DNA from: Leptasterias polaris
Lineage: Eukaryota > Echinodermata > Asteroidea > Forcipulatida > Asteriidae
DNA: 64,000 nt
Direction of reading: 5' to 3'
Assembly: GCA_037783415.1 (NCBI GenBank)
Contig: JAZGTN010000163.1
Span: 1 to 64,000, forward strand
Part shown: positions 24,037 through 35,767 of the stretch, in pieces
Layout of the letters: each line of letters starts with the position of its first letter
How positions within the stretch are numbered: position 1 is the stretch's first letter
Notes under the pieces: model-generated
The model's input: only the letters and a program-made list of their open reading frames with translations
What the model was told of the DNA's origin: nothing
Database searches by the model: none
Translations under genes and position numbers: made by a program

Positions 24037-24701
24037 TTTTAACAAATTGTACAAATTCCTGTGTACTTTCAATGAAGACGAGAGTCCAAAGTTTATGTTC
24101 TGATCAAAATCGAATTTTGTCACCTCTCAGTTACTGTCCTTTGTGTAGGCCTTAATTTTAATCTTTTTACTTGTACTAGGTTGCTTGTTCATGTTTTGAT
24201 CTTGCCTTTGTTTGATATGTAATATCAACTTTGTTCATTGTCCTTTAGTTTCTAGTAACCTATATGTACTTGTGTACTGATCTATCAGTACTTGCTTTAA
24301 TGTTCCATAGGAGATGTATATACTTGTAATTATTTGAGTTGAATAAACGGAGTCTATAAGAGCTCCACTCAAAAGAAAAAAATAAATAAAATAATAATAA
24401 TAATTTAGGTAGTATTTTTCCTACGATGCTGCTGTTGACATTGCTTTATTTTACAGGCTAGTAGGCATGGTAGGGAGGCCGAGGTAGTAAAAACTATAAA
24501 TACTTGACATGTTTTTACAATTAAAAGGATATATTGTTGAGATGACACGGCAAGCAGGGATTGATCAAACTATACACATCTGCCATCTAGAATCTCGACG
24601 ACCTCATCAGACTCACTTCGACGGAAATAATCAAAGAGCGCCACCAATTGACAGAAAAGTGAAGAACGTTTTGGCGAAAATAAGGTCCAAATCAATTTAA
24701 A

Positions 24702-25056
24702 AACAGGCGACGCGACGGACGACGGCACGACGCGACGGCACGACGCGACGGACGACGGGCGACGCGACGGCACGACGCGACGGTCGACGGCACGACGGGA
24801 CGGACGACGGACGACGCGACGGGCGACGCGACGGACGACGCGACGGGCGACGCGACGGACGACGCGACGGACGACGCGACGGACGACGCGACGGACGACG
24901 CGACGGACGACGCGACGGCACGACGCGACGGACGACGGCACGACGCGACGGACGCAAATCAATTGAAAAACAGGCGACGCGACGGGCGACGGCACGACGC
25001 GACGCACGACGCGACGGACGACGGAATAGGCGACGCGACGGCACGACGCGACGCAT
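24702..25056. repeat. CpG-rich 12-bp minisatellite, copy C
   Basis: Same repeat as copies A and B; the central block GACGCGACGGAC is nearly homogeneous for about nine units (24830-24915), making it longer than copy B. It has one interruption with CAAATCAATTGAAAAACAGG, as in the other copies. Confidence 0.95.
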
Positions 25057-25386
25057 ATCTGTCGTCTTTAGAACACCATACAAGGTAGTGCAAGTCTTAG
25101 GTGAATACATGTTTCCTGCAACAAATGATTTAGATTTTAAGTAGTCTGCCTCAATTGTTAAGGGATGGTAAAGCATACAAATAGATGCCTTTTGGGATGT
25201 TGGCATGCAATCTTGACATCACAAATCGCTTTGCGCTCTCATTCAACAAATTCTGGCAGGAAAACTTGATTGCCATTGCATTGCAATGATACAGAAAGCA
25301 AGTGATCCTTTATTCCTTTAGTTAAGTTTAAGCAACTCTAAATGAGTTACGCACTATCTAAAAAATTTACATGTACTGTACTTACA

Positions 25387-25512
25387 TCATGAAACAGCAC
25401 AAGGAAAAGTCACATTTCCAATATGTCCATGAAACTGAAAGCGGTACCGGTAGTGTCTCACATAGGACTTCAAAGAAGTCGAATCATGGTGGCGCACACC
25501 ACACCTGAACAT
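25387..25512 (-). pseudogene. Zinc-finger-like exon inside repeat copy C
   Basis: Counterpart of 10872-10997 with the same acceptor (TTTTGCAG), same reading and same stop; one residue differs (GHIGN). The near-identity of this exon in two copies fits recent duplication rather than independent selection. Confidence 0.45.
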
Positions 25513-27208
25513 CTGCAAAACAGAAAGCGAGCTTACAAAGTCATGTAAAAATTGTATTATAATATAGGGTAACTCATGTGTCACCGAGTCAAAGTCAGAC
25601 ATTCATGTAACTTGTCAGTACTGAGTATGTGTGGGTACATGTATTTCATAACCGACTATACTTGTTAGTTACCGGCTAGCCCCGTAATAACAAGAACAGT
25701 GCCAATATTACTATTAATTTTAGCTGGACTTCCTCAGCCACGCAATAACAATAAAAGTTAGAAAGTACTACTACTAAGTACTACTACTAGGTACTAACTA
25801 ACTACAAGAACTACACTAGCACATGACTGCACTTGGGCTTGGCACTTGACAGTTGTTTTTACTTTAGCATATGCATGATTGATTTGATAGGCCTACATTT
25901 ATTGCTGTTGCTGTTTTTCTTAACTCTTGAACATATATCTAATAATCTCATGATGGTGATCTAAGACTAATGCCCCATGTTGTCACTGTCACTGTCAGCA
26001 TGCGAAAAGCATCAAGAGTAACATGGTAAACATGGGTTTTCCTGAAGTTTAGTAAGCAGTCAGAACAGAGTAACGACCAAAAGAAAAGAAAAAAACATGA
26101 TCATGATGCCATAAATAATTTTTTTTAAAGCCAGGCCGAGCCCTAGACATGCTAGACCCAATACTCAGTTACTGGGTCTACCATGCCTATTTATTATAAA
26201 TAAATATGACCACAAAATTGTTATTGTTGTCAATGCTGAGTTGCCCCGTATTTGCTGCCTGTGTTGGTGGTTGAGCCTAAAAAAAGTCATTGAGTATTGA
26301 CCGATAACGCTATTGACTCGGTTTTGTTTTTAATGACATCTATGATCTAGATGATAGATCTCTGGATTTGGATCAAAAACAACTGACCGTCACGTTAAAA
26401 TATAATATTTCTATGTGTCATTTTTATTATACATACCTTTCAGTTTCAGCTGAATAACCCTGAAGTTTCTGATGTCTTTATTAAAAGTTGTCAGGAAAAG
26501 TTAACTTTTCGCCCGCGGTTTCTAGTCGTCTGCTGTGGTGCTCAAGTAGTCTGTGAACTACCTTGCCAGCGCACGCGTGTTGTTATGGAAAATTGGGATA
26601 TGGGGTCGGATCCTAGACAATTATACCCGGCATGCAATGGTAAAAAATAATATCCTCGTTCAAGTAAGAATATATCAAGACAAATAAAATAACATAAATA
26701 TAAATCAAATTTAAATTTAAATGCTCAAAATTATTTAAATTTATCATCATATATATTTAAATTAGGGAAAATGTAACAAAACAAAAAAATAATAATAAAT
26801 TATATTTATTTTGCTTAAAATTGTAAAACTACACTTTTGTTAACGGAACAAATCTGTTTCTTCAAAACAATCTCCTCCTCGTACAAGCGCAATGTACGAT
26901 AAAACAAATCTTTTTCTTTGTTTATAATTACTGTGTATTTTCTTTGGCACAAAACAATTATATTTCCATTAAAATGTATATACATTAAATTAATTTACTA
27001 TTAAAAGTGGTTATTTTTTTATTATGTGTCAACGTAAAAAAAACTTATGGTACTAAGAACGGATGATGGGATTTTCCCCGTAAATTCACGGACTTCGTGC
27101 AACTTTTCCCGTATTCACTTTTTACGGACTAGTTTCCGTAAAATTTGTCCGTAAAAATACGGATATTTCTTACAGTGTGGATAATTCCCTGCTTGAACCT
27201 AGTTGCAG

Positions 27209-28905
27209 AACACAGCAGGCCACATGTGTTCAAGTTCACATTGGATGACAAAGGTAGGTGTCATTTTAACATTTTGCTACACATTTTTGATGTAGAATGC
27301 CAGGGATGTCAACAAATGGTAACATCTGCAGTTTTTGTTTATTGTAAAAAGGATATGCTGCATGTCAATCACAAGAAAAAGGGGAGTGGAGGCATTTCAT
27401 TTTAAAGCCATTGTCTCATTACAATTGTAAAAGCCTTGTATTATCTTATTTTGTTCATACGAACATAAACCTTCATTGGCTAAGTTTCTACAAGGCTTAA
27501 ACATCAAACTTTAAGGAGCGAGGCAATTGACCTACATATTATACTAAGGGGACCTGTAAAAGGGTTACTGGTATGTAAATGGCCTGGATTTGCAATGCAC
27601 ACCCATTTGAGACAATGACATTGAAGGCAATATTGTTGACCCATAACAAAATAAACACACATCATGAAGATGATTTTCTCACTGGCCATGCAGGTAAAGC
27701 GGTTCTCCTTACAAAGAACTGGGGAACCACTGGTGAACGCTGGTCCCCATGTGTTGTTGCAGATGGAGAGTCGCCTTACATTTTGATTGAACAACCGAGT
27801 AAGGAGCCTGAGAATGAGCCGGAGGCTGTGAAGAAAGATCTAGACGTTCTCCAACTGCACAAACTAAATCGAGACATTGCCAAGGCTGGAAGCTTTCTTA
27901 GTACCTCTGAGATGCTTGAGTGGACCGATTTGTTGGCACAACTTGAAAACGAGCGGCAGTTCGGGGAAGGTAAAGGAAACTAGTACTTGGAATTACAAAA
28001 TTACAGATACATTACTCTGCAAGAAGCATGGAAAAAGTCAAAGACTGGTATTCAATCAAATGTTATGAGGAACACTTTTTTCATTTTGCAGTACATGCCT
28101 TATAGATTTATGCAATTTAAAAGTGTGTATATGAGCATAATAAGCGTGTTGTGTTAGAATTTATCTATTTTTATGAAATTTACATTGAGTTGGTTATCCT
28201 TGCAGAATTGGAATAAATGAATTTCATCCTCAAAGAAAACATTATACACACCAGACAGTTTCAGCCATGCTATAGGATGAAAAACAGTTACTTGATGATC
28301 ATATTAATTTTGCCAGTCTCAAATCGCCATATGAGACCCTTTCACCAATCTGTTATTCCCTTACTGAAATATCCACAAAATTGAAGGTTTTTTTTCTACA
28401 TTGTGAACGTCTACCATACAGATGAGGGAGATCACCGGTTTCTATTGTACGACCTAGTTGCTAATGCAATAGATCGGGATGCAACCACCATACGAACTGT
28501 CCTTGAGGATTTTGCTGAAGATGAACTTTCTGATGACAATCTGAATGCAGTTCAGGTAAATGACCCTTGTTTAACCTGTTCTATTCAGCATGTACTTGAC
28601 TTTTTCAGCAACTGCTGTAGATGCTAAACAGGGCCCTCGTCCTCCTCTTTTTGAAAAAACCCTGACGATCAACTGGTATTTTTGTTTACTTGGCCTTATA
28701 GTTTGTTACTATCCCATTAAAGACCAGCTTGAACGGCATCAGCAACAAGTGACATCTTCTGAAATTTATTTAAAACGTGTTCAATCAATAAGGAAATTGA
28801 GTTCACAAAAGATTGGTTTATTTAAGAATATTTTCCATGTATTTTCAGGTTCGCTTGGGAAGACGTAAGAAAAAGACGAAAACCCGGGACCCCACCTATC
28901 AGTAG
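27209..28905 (+). CDS. Four-exon gene of unknown function, 5' end not in view
   Basis: Exons 27209-27253, 27694-27969, 28422-28555 and 28849-28905, each with AG acceptor and GT donor (GTAGGT, GTAAAG, GTAAAT), splice into one open frame of about 169 codons ending in TAG. The protein begins HSRPHVFKFTLDDKGKAV, continues with NWGTTGERWSPCVVADGESP, has an acidic middle (EPENEPEAVKKDLD), helical segments rich in Leu and Glu, an acidic stretch (EDFAEDELSDDNL), and a very basic C-terminus (RLGRRKKKTKTRDPTYQ) that could be a nuclear-targeting or nucleic-acid-binding tail. I do not recognise the family. Repeat copy C ends 31 bp before the first visible exon, so any upstream exons lie beyond 21 kb or outside the window. 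The intact frame across three phase-shifted junctions argues for a real gene. Confidence 0.75.
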
Positions 28906-29974
28906 TACTTTAAAGCTTTTACTCCCGTCCCCATTCCCACGTTGGACCTTTCTTGACCCCCCCCCCCCCCCACACCCACACATACCCACAGACAGCTCTG
29001 TGCTGCAGTCACTCTGTGGACATTCCTTTGTTCTGTACACTTACGGAAAATCATAACACTGTAAAAATCACCGTGTGGACGTGTGTAAGTCCACAGTGTT
29101 TCTAGTTCCTACAACATGTGGACCTCTCATGTTCTCAGGTCAACACTTTGTGTGTAACATTTTCACACACTTTTACAATGTTAGTGCTGACAGTGGTTAG
29201 AAGCTATATCCAGATTAGAGTGAACATATAGACAAATGACAAGACAGGGAGTTAAACCTGTGAGTGTTAAATTAAAGTCAGGGTTTGCCCTTTTTTAACT
29301 GACTGGCCATGCAGCAGAACTTGTTAGCTTGTCCTTCCACAAGTCCGACAGTCTTTCACTACTCATTATTTCAAATGAAATAGGGATACGAGCCACTTGG
29401 AGTGAAGTTTGATTGTTCCTTGGGTTTTTTAGGCAGTGGCCAGTGGACCACAGTTAATGGAGAATTCTAAAATTGCCAGTAAGCCAAGTATTTATTATTT
29501 ATACGATGAAATAGGATGTTTTGTTACCTGCAGCTTGGGATCAATGATTTTCGACCCCCCAAAATGACAATATATGAAAGCTTACGAGGTAACAATAAAT
29601 TATCCTGAGAAATGGATTCAACCTAACTGCTGTCAAGTTCAAGAAAACTTTATTAGAGTAGGTGGCCTTCAAAGGCTAATCTGATGAGCATTGAATTTAT
29701 TTACCATATTATACCAGTACCAGTTTCCCATAAAAAAATTATGTCTGAACTGCTGAAGAAAGGCATTTGCTGACCCCAATTTTAATTTTGATACAACCAA
29801 AGTTCAGAACAATTAACGTGTTTACATTCTGAAAAATGTGCATGGTATCTCCCGACTCTGATGACGGATTGAGCTTAAATAGACAGGTTTTGTTTTCTCA
29901 TCAATAGGCCTTTTTCTATAGTCACATAAAGTAGACCACTGATCTGTCAAGTTTACAATCATATATTTTATCTT
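28906..29974. other. 3' flank and non-coding stretch with a possible small MITE
   Basis: A C-run (28958-28971) lies 50 bp after the stop codon of the preceding gene. At about 29057-29183, AACACTGTAAAAATCACCGT and the inverse of CACTTTTACAATGTT may be the ends of a MITE of about 130 bp; the ends match imperfectly. No other gene seen. Confidence 0.35.
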
Positions 29975-30500
29975 TAATAATAATAATAATAATAATAATA
30001 CATTTATATAGCGCCAAATCTATTTTTGTAAAATGCTCTAAGGCGCTTCACAAAAAGTACATAAAGCACAAAGATGATAAGCATTTAAAAAGGTACAAGT
30101 AAATTACCAAAAATTACAATTGAAAAATACAAAGATAATAAAATCCCACCGAAAACACAAGTCGACAGTAATGACCACAATATAGTTACAGTTAAAACCT
30201 AAGAGATTGCTCAAAAGCTTTCTTAAAAAAGTGTGTTTTAAGTTTAGATTTAAAAAGATTTACAGTCTGCGCTTCTCGAATAGAGACATCCAGGTCATTC
30301 CACATTTTAGGGGCAATAGCAGAAAAAGCCCTATCTCCCATAGTGCATAACCTAGTACTAAACACGCTTCAGTCTAGTCCTATCACATGAAAGTCTAGTA
30401 GTTCTGGAGGAACTAGACGTATGTAAAAGATCAACAAGATACTGGGGTCCAATACCATTAATACATTTAAAAACTAAAAGACACAATTTATATAGTATTA
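29975..30500 (-). mobile_element. CR1/L2-like LINE 3' end with (ATT)n tail
   Basis: On the minus strand the remnant reads GIGPQYLVDLLHTSSSSRTT, then after a frame slip GDRAFSAIAPKMWNDLDVSI and NLFKSKLKTHFFKKAFEQ. These are the C-terminal motifs of a CR1/L2-like LINE. The 3' UTR contains GGCGCTATATAAATG and ends in an (ATT)n tail, seen as (ATA)n at 29977-30001. It is 5' truncated. Confidence 0.8.
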
Positions 30501-31590
30501 CTTTGGTTTTTAGAACCGTTCGATTTTTTTTTCATATAAAATTATAGGCTTATACAATAAAACTAACCTGTGAAAATCTCGTTTCAAAAGGTAGTCGCGT
30601 TTTTGAGATATCGCCGAATATCCAGAGCGAATATAGTCCAAGCTGGAAGAATATTTCGTAATTGAAATACACAATCTGAGATGACACATACGTTTCTCAG
30701 ATCAGACTGTCTCAGATTCAAATTGGTGAGGATAAAAACTGAAATCTTTTTCCATAACCACAACACTTCGCAGTGAAAAAGTTCTCAAAATGCTTTATAT
30801 GATAGAAAGCTGTGCAGCTATACTTGTAACCAAGTAAATTTTTTGCCGTTCATTTGAAGACGATATCCGTTCCCTTTCAAGTAAATTCCAACACAAATCA
30901 TCATAAAATAGGGTACAGTGTAGTTATAGAGCCTCAAAATTGCTACATCGTTGCAAAACAAAACAAATAACTATATATTTTACTATTCACTTTTAATGTC
31001 TAAATGTATTTCCTCATGGGTTCTTATCCCCCAAAATAAGTGCTATTATTTGCTGAAACTTATAGGATTTTGTATACTTGGAGGAATATTTAACACCATT
31101 TGGACATGCTGTACACACATTTAGTTTTAGTTGCACGGGTCAAGTGTAAACCAAATCTGTAATTATAATTGTAAATAAAAAACACAAGAATTTAACAAAT
31201 TGAAGAAAGAATAATTTTAAAAGAAGATTATCGTGTGTATGGAATTATTTGCAATTTCAACCCAAGCAGAGTCTTTCTCAATTGCTCTTGAGAAAAACTC
31301 TCCTTGAGAAATACTCTGCAAGGGTCGAAATGTCAGACCATGAAAAACCTTTTCGTTTCTATACTACATGTTCTTTTTGGTTGGTATTAAGCAGTTTAAA
31401 CAGCAATTTATTTTTCTCACCATATTTGTATATTAAATTAATAAAATTTATTTTCCAATGTAAACAAATTATGAGTTGTAAATAAATAAATTTTTGATAA
31501 CACTGTAATTCAAAGTTAATGAGTGTTTGTTTGTTAGGTTTGTTTTGTTTGTTTGTTACCCCAAAGGTGTAATAGGATCTCTCCCAAGTT
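30501..31590. other. Non-coding AT-rich stretch
   Basis: No recognised gene; the frames at 30584-30766 and 31249-31485 have no motif. A palindromic CTCAATTGCTCTTGAGA segment lies near 31277. Confidence 0.4.
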
Positions 31591-31599
31591 CGACCACAT

Positions 31600-32005
31600 C
31601 ATGTCTTACCATTAAGCTATTATCCCCGTTTGACCAGATCATTTCCCGTCATTCCAGCATTTGGGATAATATTATCCCAGTTTGACCACATCATGTCCCG
31701 TCATTCCAGCATTTGGGATAATATTATCCCAGTTTGACCACATCATGTCCCGTCATTCCAGCATTTGGGATAATATTATCCCAGTTTGACCACATCATGT
31801 CCCGTCATTCCAGCATTTGGGATAATATTATCCCAGTTTGACCACATCATGTCCCGTCATTCCAGCATTTGGGATAATATTATCCCAGTTTGACCACATC
31901 ATGTCCCGTCATTCCAGCATTTGGAATAATATTATCCCTGTTTAACCACATCATGTCTTGCCTTTCAAGCATTTGGGATAATATAAACATAGTTCGACCA
32001 CAGCA
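31600..32005. repeat. 52-bp tandem array with palindromic core GGGATAATATTATCCC
   Basis: About seven units, five of them nearly identical with exact 52-bp spacing (TTGGGATAAT at 31661, 31713, 31765 and onward). Each contains GGGATAATATTATCCC, GTTTGACCACATCATGTCCC and GTCATTCCAGCATTT. Edge units are degenerate. The 16-bp core is self-complementary. Confidence 0.95.
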
Positions 32006-32045
32006 GTGAATTAACACACAGTGTTCGTTTGCATATTTTGCTGCC

Positions 32046-32571
32046 TTAAGCCCCATCACACCAAACTCGTTCTCACTACGTTGTGAAAAATGTAGCTAAA
32101 CGGGCTTAAACTGTGTGCAAACGGAGTGGACGTAGTAGCAACTTGTTACGGTCTGTTTACCATCTTCATGGACGGGCTTGGACGGGTTTTATCGGAATGG
32201 TGCTCCAGAACTTTGAGCCTGCTCAAAATTTTCGGTCGACCATCCCGTCTAGAGGGAGTGGCAACGTATTTAAAACGAGATGGACATAACAAAAATACGA
32301 AGGAAATTGCCGTTCTTGGAACGAAGTAGAACTAGTTACGAACCGGTTTAAACTGACCAAAGACGGGCTTGGACTGAGGTGAACGGGCAATTTTACCCGA
32401 TCTGAAATTGATATAAATGGACTGCGGACGGGATTAAGACGAGATGGACGGGATCACATAGGCATTGTCCGGCCAAATCTATACGTTCTAGCCAGACTAC
32501 AACCCGTTTTAGGATTTTTTTAGGACGGGTTCGGACGTCTTGAGAACTAGTCCGGTGTGACCCAGGCTTAA
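32046..32571. mobile_element. TTAA-flanked non-autonomous DNA element (518 bp)
   Basis: Bounded by TTAA at 32046-32049 and 32568-32571. The left end GCCCCATCACACCAAACTCG and the inverse of the right end GCCTGGGTCACACCGGACTA share spaced identity (TCACACC..ACT.GTTCTCA). Internal GACGGGCTTGGAC-like motifs are repeated. There is no coding capacity. TTAA duplication suggests a piggyBac or Kolobok-type mobiliser. Confidence 0.65.
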
Positions 32572-33198
32572 CACTCCTTCCCAACTCCCCCACAATATCC
32601 TATACTGCTACGCTCTACAACATGAGCCGTAATGTACCCTATTAATATGGAAGAGTAATCTTCAACTAATGTTGCTACCGTTCATGGTGTGCAAGTTTCT
32701 CCCCATCGTTATTTATACTTATACCAATTTGGATAATATTATCTCTCAGTAATATGGTTATATCTAACATTCTTGTAATGAGTAACTTAATAATTGTGGC
32801 ATATATCATAGTTACTAGCAAAAGATCAATAATTTGTGTGGTTAATCTTTGTCTCCTGTATAGTTATTTTAGGTACTCGTTCCCAAACAGATGTCGATTG
32901 CCTAAAACAGACATTGCAACAATCTTGGACAAAACTAATTATTTCAACCTACAATTATGTCAAAACAGGGCCGGACAGTCTATTGCCAGAGTGTACATTT
33001 TTCTAATATCATGAACCGATCGTTAAAAAAACTGGGTCAAAACTTGTGGCGTTGTTATTTCGAAACTTCCCAAACTTCACAAAACATTCACAAATGAAAA
33101 TAATATTTTCCTTCCTAAGACTTTCAGAAACACTTTTTGGTGAAAAAAGGTGAACTCAAAAAGTTCATTTTGGGAATATTTGCTGTTTCATGTGCTTC
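32572..33198. other. Non-coding; downstream flank of the sialyltransferase gene
   Basis: AT-rich. One isolated palindrome GATAATATTATC occurs at 32732-32743, the same core as the arrays at 31.6 and 57.4 kb. The 3' UTR of the minus-strand gene would lie here, but I cannot assign a polyadenylation signal confidently. Confidence 0.4.
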
Positions 33199-35767
33199 TC
33201 AAGGTATGCACGCCTTGGTTTGCATCTTAATCTCTCCCTTCGCCTCAAGAGATCTCAGCTTGTTGTATTCGTAGACAAAATCATGTACGCTCGTACGGTA
33301 CTTGAATTTAATGTCTTGGTAGTAGTGGTGGGGAATTCTGGAGCCGTTCAGGCCTTTGTTGAACGGGTAGAACCCGTACAAGGTCATGTTGGAGCAGAAT
33401 GTTCGAGCCACTGCAAACATGTCCAAGCCGAGGGTGGCGACGTTTTTAATGCCAAATTCTCTGTGAGAGGGAAGAAAGAGAGATGAAGAATATAAATAAA
33501 TTGGTTTGGAATAAATTGGTTGCAGACAACAAGAGAAAACAATGCCTTATGACATGTTTTGTTCGAATACCCTGGGCCCCACAAAATATATATGCTTACC
33601 GGAATAAGGTTACAATGCAAATATCATTCTACAACGTCACAAAAATGTAAATAACACGGCACTTGGGCTGGCTATCAGTTTCTGCTAAACAGTAATTTTT
33701 GATATTATTCTTAGTACATTTTTATTACATATTGTGGCCGGTTCCTATAGGTCAGTAAAATGTGCTAATAAATCGTAATTCATTATATAATCTGCAAGTC
33801 TCGCATGCCTTTACCGAAAACGAGAATCAACTCGAACGAAGACTTTTATATTTTTCCATGAAATCAAATCTTCTTGAAAATTTGAATATCCGTAAGGTCT
33901 ACAATTTGTATTTACCACCAGTAATACAAATGTTTTTGTTAAAATTAGTATTAAAACAAAAATTTATTGTGAGGACGAGGATGATTATTTTTTTGAAACC
34001 CCATTTGCCAATCACGCCCAAATTTGTGCGACCACTACATAGGTCTATTAGGAATAATAACATGAACGTCAGTTGGACAACATTCTTAGTTGTTTACAAT
34101 TGTAACCGGAGGTCAAGTCGTATTCTCTGGTTTTCTTTGTTAATTTGTGAAATTAATTTTACTTTCATGTTATTTCACGGCTAATTTTTACTTTCCCAAC
34201 AATGTGATGTGATTTTTAGAGCAATGAAGTATTTGAATAAACACCTATAGAACTCCATAATTATTATGGTTGGGACTAACAAACATCGTCCCGGAAGTTC
34301 AAACACGCTCGAGACTTGCACAGTCTATTTTGTCAACAGCGAATTTGCATCAATTAAAACTACATGTACTATTAAAACTGGCCGCGTCTTACTTCTCTAT
34401 GGCGATTGGCTTCCAGCTATAAGCCATGTGAACATCCATGTTCTGATGATCAATCAGTTTCTCGTTCAGTTTACGCATTTTTTCCCTCTGGTGCAGTTTT
34501 TCTAGAGTTTTGGGATACCACAAAATGGACTTCTTCAGCAACTTGATACGCTCCAAGAGAATCCGGTCGTTCACTGATGTTGGTCCGCTCTGGACAATCG
34601 AGGAGTAAATCCGGTTAAACATCGCCATGTTGAAGGCCATCAGCTGAGTACTGCTACCCACGTCTGACTGGTAGTCGTCGACTGGGGCCAGGTTGCCCCG
34701 AATTATGAAGTCGTGCTGGTCAATATTCGGACCGCATCCACTCCCGGAAAGTATACCCCCGTTGCCCACAATGGCACACGAGGCTTGCCGTGGAATGAGG
34801 TACATGTCCGGGAAGTCTGTGTCCATAAAGCACCGGTCGATGTCCCAGAAGGGTGGGAGGACCACGTCGGGAGGCTCGAGGACGTAGTTGATGGGGTAGG
34901 GGTTATGGCGGAACGTCATGTTGTTGGTCGATACCTTGTCCCGGTAGACTAGAACGGCTTTGTCCAGGGGGTAGCAATCTCGACCAAAACGCCTGTATCA
35001 AAATTAAAGCGTCTCTATTTAAACTATGTACAGAAATTCAGTTCCCATCCAGGAACGTCTCAGTGCATCAATATCGGCACGCGATTTTTAGTCCAGCTCA
35101 GTTACGACAGAACTAAAAGGGGACGGCGCTACGTGACATGCATTTATAATCACAATAAATTAAAACTATAACTTGTTTAAAAAATTTAAGTCAAAAGGAA
35201 ATAAAGGTTGTAGAATATTGACAACTATACCCATTGGGCTCTTTACCCTCTGACTTCATCAAGGTTGACATTCTATTCAGATGACAAACAGGTGACGTAA
35301 ATCCCATGTTGTTCGTCAGGAAATAATTCGTTATGTAAGTGACAAAATGCAAGTTTTTCAATAATGTACATCTCTCGATATGTAACAACAATTTGGTTTT
35401 GCATTGAGCCTCGTTCAGAACGATCGATGCAAGCTCAGTTTAGTTGCCTTAAGTTGCCTCTGTTTAATTCCAGACCCGTTTTACCAAAAACTTACGTCGT
35501 ACACACTTTCTTGCAGTGTAGCGACACAGGGACCAACTTCTGAGTGGGCGGATCATCATCCTTCCGAGGGGGGACCTCAATTATCTGTGGCGTCACTTTA
35601 ACGCGGGCCAACCCCTTCCCTGGACGTCCATCCCTGTGGATGGTATGCGTGCTCTCAGTTGGTGCATAGCGACGGCCGAGGAAGTACTTGTAGGGGTAGG
35701 CAAACGATATAATGGCCAACAGGCTAATTAAGGCTGCAACGGTCCACAGTTTTGTTCGGAATCGCAT
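33199..35767 (-). CDS. ST8SIA-like: Alpha-2,8-sialyltransferase (ST8Sia-like), three exons
   Basis: Exons 35767-35496, 34992-34393 and 33460-33199 with consensus splice sites (GTAAGT, TACAG; GTAAGA, TCACAG) give a 377-residue type II Golgi membrane protein, the usual ST8Sia length. A short basic N-terminus precedes a membrane anchor (about residues 8-26), then a Pro-rich stem. Sialylmotif L starts at Cys163 (CAIVGNGGILSGSGCGP...), with Asn168 and Asn191 conserved. Motif S covers about 300-322 (Cys313, LYGFYPF). Motif III is HHYYQD at 335-340, and motif VS is His350-x4-Glu355. Cysteine spacing (Cys163-Cys313, Cys177-Cys375) matches the two-disulfide pattern of the ST8 family. The family transfers sialic acid from CMP-sialic acid to sialylated glycans in the Golgi. 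The frame is intact through both introns (503 and 932 bp), so it is probably functional. The exact acceptor (mono-, oligo- or polysialyl) cannot be read from sequence. Confidence 0.93.

Larger units (their letters stand above)
21275..27177 (+). mobile_element. Composite repeat copy C
   Basis: Same order and orientation as 6824-12690: spacer, unknown AT-rich segment, L1-like RT fragment (22123-22312), nested CR1-like LINE 3' end (22320-23282), L1-like C-terminus (23283-24400), CpG minisatellite, zinc-finger-like exon, and terminus with TACGGA palindromes. Differences from B are small indels and substitutions. Homology starts near an A-rich stretch (21270-21290) and ends at CTTACAGTG (27177). 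Confidence 0.9.

Noticed and set aside
34693..34952. Plus-strand frames across the sialyltransferase exon
   Set aside because: Antisense shadows of exon 2 on the minus strand, where all sialylmotif L residues are found.
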